From Bacteroidales bacterium (GTDB lineage Bacteria; Bacteroidota; Bacteroidia; Bacteroidales; WCHB1-69), in assembly GCA_031273515.1 (NCBI GenBank), contig JAISRU010000262.1, positions 1 through 7,142 of the forward strand: a stretch of 7,142 nt of DNA, read 5' to 3'. Both the position numbers and the translations under genes were made by a program. Below the pieces are notes generated by a model. That model searched no databases, had not been told where the DNA came from, and saw only the letters and a list, made by a program, of their open reading frames with translations. This document shows, in pieces, positions 5,708-7,142 of this stretch. The stretch's first letter is position 1; each line of letters opens with the position of its first letter.

Positions 5708-6985
5708 TTATCTTTTAGTCATGGGTGTTTTAATCATTTTTGTATATAAATCAATATATTGTTTTGCAACAACGTTTTCGGTATAACAAACCTTTGTTTT
5801 TTTTCGTGCTTCAGGCATTAGTTTATTGTTATTTTTCAAACACCAATTAATTCCGGCTGCCAAATCTTTCGCCGATTTATATTCGGCAACATATCCGAGT
5901 ACTTTATGATCAATCATTTCGGGGATTCCACCCGTATTGAATCCCACACAGGGTGTTCCGCACGACATGGCTTCCATAATGGTATTGGGCAGGTTTTCTT
6001 CTAAAGAAGGTGTTACAAATAAATCTACTGCGTTATAGAGCAATGCAATTGTCGTTTCATCTTTCAAATAGTTCATTGAATGAACAAAAACATTAATACG
6101 GGAAAGAATATCCGATTTAAGCTGACCGAAAATCACCAATTCAATATTCTTATAAATATCGGGGAATTGCCTTTTAATATATACCAATCCTTCCTGAAGA
6201 TAATCAAATCCTTTTTGTTTGTCGGTAATATTTACAGCTCCAAAAAGCAACAATTGTTTATTCAATGGAAGTTTCAATTGTTTCCGTGCCTGTTCTTTCT
6301 CCATGGGTTTGAACGTAGTAATGTCTATGGGATTTGGAATAGCATATACTTTATTCCCTTGCATTAAAGGACTTTGAATTGCTTTTTTTTCTAACCATTT
6401 GCTACATCCGACAAAAGAAATATGCCTGTTTACCCATATTTTTTTCTTTTTTGAAAAAATACGGAACGACAAATCTTTCTTACGGGAAGAGTTCAAATGA
6501 AAACAGTTTCCACATTTACTTTGATAAGAAATACATTCTCGTGAATGATGACAAATACCGGTACATGCCCACATATCGTGCATTGTCCATATCATGGGTT
6601 TACCTGATAATATTAATTGTCGAATATTCTTCAGTGATAAAAATCCCTGATTTATCCAGTGTAAATGAATAATATCCGCTTCTTTTACCAAAGGGTGTTT
6701 ACTAATATCTGTTCCGGTATTGGCAATGGAGACCTTAAATAAAGTCTTGTAATTAAAACGATTATGTACAAAAATCACCCACCGTTCCCACACAAAACGA
6801 ATAAAATTGATTTTCTCTTTCCAGCAATTTGTGTTTATGGAAACCACATTAGGATCATTGGTTTGCTTATCGCACACCAACATTTTTGCCTCATGTCCTG
6901 CCTTGTTAAGAGCTTTCATGAGGCGATTGGCAGCTACGGCAGCTCCGCCTGTACGTTCGGATGTATTTACTATCAGGATTTTCAT
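5708..6985 (-). CDS. GT4-family (GT-B fold) glycosyltransferase, probable surface polysaccharide synthesis
   Basis: Cytoplasmic enzyme expected to transfer a sugar from a nucleotide-sugar donor to a growing glycan; donor and acceptor cannot be told from sequence. The protein has 425 residues and starts MKILIVNTSERTGGAAVAAN, with the Gly-rich acceptor-side loop typical of GT4. The C-terminal donor domain carries QKGF (257-260) and the EX7E motif ENLPNTIME (Glu330 and Glu338), then CGTPCVGFNTGGIPEMI (342-358). Between the lobes is a cysteine cluster: Cys141, Cys145, Cys151, Cys158 and Cys161, following WTMHDMWA. This matches a subgroup of Bacteroidetes GT4 enzymes with HDMWAxTGxCH...CGNC. The ATG at 6985 overlaps the stop of the upstream gene by 4 nt, so the two are probably in one operon. 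Lys- and Asn-rich runs (KKKK, NNNNK-like) make it look more AT-rich than the Rnf genes, as is common in polysaccharide loci. Confidence 0.92.
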   Translation of the reverse strand: MKILIVNTSERTGGAAVAANRLMKALNKAGHEAKMLVCDKQTNDPNVVSINTNCWKEKINFIRFVWERWVIFVHNRFNYKTLFKVSIANTGTDISKHPLVKEADIIHLHWINQGFLSLKNIRQLILSGKPMIWTMHDMWACTGICHHSRECISYQSKCGNCFHLNSSRKKDLSFRIFSKKKKIWVNRHISFVGCSKWLEKKAIQSPLMQGNKVYAIPNPIDITTFKPMEKEQARKQLKLPLNKQLLLFGAVNITDKQKGFDYLQEGLVYIKRQFPDIYKNIELVIFGQLKSDILSRINVFVHSMNYLKDETTIALLYNAVDLFVTPSLEENLPNTIMEAMSCGTPCVGFNTGGIPEMIDHKVLGYVAEYKSAKDLAAGINWCLKNNNKLMPEARKKTKVCYTENVVAKQYIDLYTKMIKTPMTKR

Positions 6986-7142
6986 CTTTTTTGTAATTCG
7001 GTCAATAATTCTTCGAAAGGAATGGAAGTTACTGCAATATTTCTGTCCGAACCGTCTTTCAGAAACATCCCTATTACGGAAAAATACAAATGCAATACTC
7101 CCTGATCATCAATATATGCTGAAGGTCTGTAAGATTTTAAAT
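6982..7142 (-). CDS. C-terminal 52 residues of an unidentified protein, operon partner of the glycosyltransferase
   Basis: An open frame runs from the window edge to the TGA at 6982-6984. The visible residues begin LKSYRPSAYIDDQGVLHLYF and end in PFEELLTELQKR. The phrase YIDDQGVLHLYFS resembles a blade of a five-bladed beta-propeller (GH43-like or sialidase-like repeat), followed by a short amphipathic helix. This is a weak resemblance from a fragment, and I do not assign a function. The 4-nt overlap (ATGA) with the glycosyltransferase gene supports a real, co-translated gene, probably in the same polysaccharide locus. The start lies beyond the window. Confidence 0.75.
   Translation of the reverse strand, partial: LKSYRPSAYIDDQGVLHLYFSVIGMFLKDGSDRNIAVTSIPFEELLTELQKR

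Noticed and set aside
5470..5786. Two overlapping plus-strand open frames of 71 and 94 codons over the 22-bp array
   Set aside because: Their repeated peptide pieces (such as CFYSKAVRLLPKS) come from the DNA repeats in different frames. The 94-codon frame also runs into the glycosyltransferase gene on the other strand. No ribosome site or promoter supports them.

Overview
This window looks like chromosomal DNA from an anaerobic member of the Bacteroidetes, most likely order Bacteroidales. The clues are promoter boxes of the TAnnTTTG type, an Rnf gene block in the order G-E-A, a secreted protein with a type IX secretion (Por) C-terminal sorting domain, and a DUF4369/TlpA-type thiol oxidoreductase. 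I cannot name the genus from sequence alone.

Layout. Positions 1-1701 (minus strand) carry rnfG, rnfE and rnfA, the last cut by the window edge. These are membrane subunits of the Rnf ferredoxin:NAD+ oxidoreductase, tightly packed with a 4-nt overlap and a 17-nt gap. The expected upstream partner rnfD is not in front of rnfG. Instead there is a gene-free stretch (1702-2279) holding a 267-bp segment bounded by perfect 27-bp inverted repeats. Inside that segment are short tandem repeats and a strong hairpin. A Bacteroidetes-type promoter follows.

Positions 2280-4139 (plus strand) encode a secreted right-handed beta-helix protein ending in a T9SS sorting domain. It converges on a minus-strand gene for a periplasmic thioredoxin-fold protein (4179-5258). 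A terminator hairpin lies in the short gap and runs into the 3' end of that second gene.

Positions 5259-5707 are gene-free. They hold the promoter of the thioredoxin-fold gene, a partial relative of the first repeat element, and four contiguous copies of a 22-bp unit, most of them built on an 18-bp near-palindrome. Positions 5708-7142 (minus strand) are the end of what is probably a surface-polysaccharide operon: a GT4-family glycosyltransferase overlapping by 4 nt the end of an upstream gene that runs off the window.

The genes are ordinary for this lineage. The least explained material is in the two repeat-rich intergenic regions and in the apparent separation of rnfGEA from rnfBCD. No RNA gene, transposase, CRISPR array or obvious defence system is visible.
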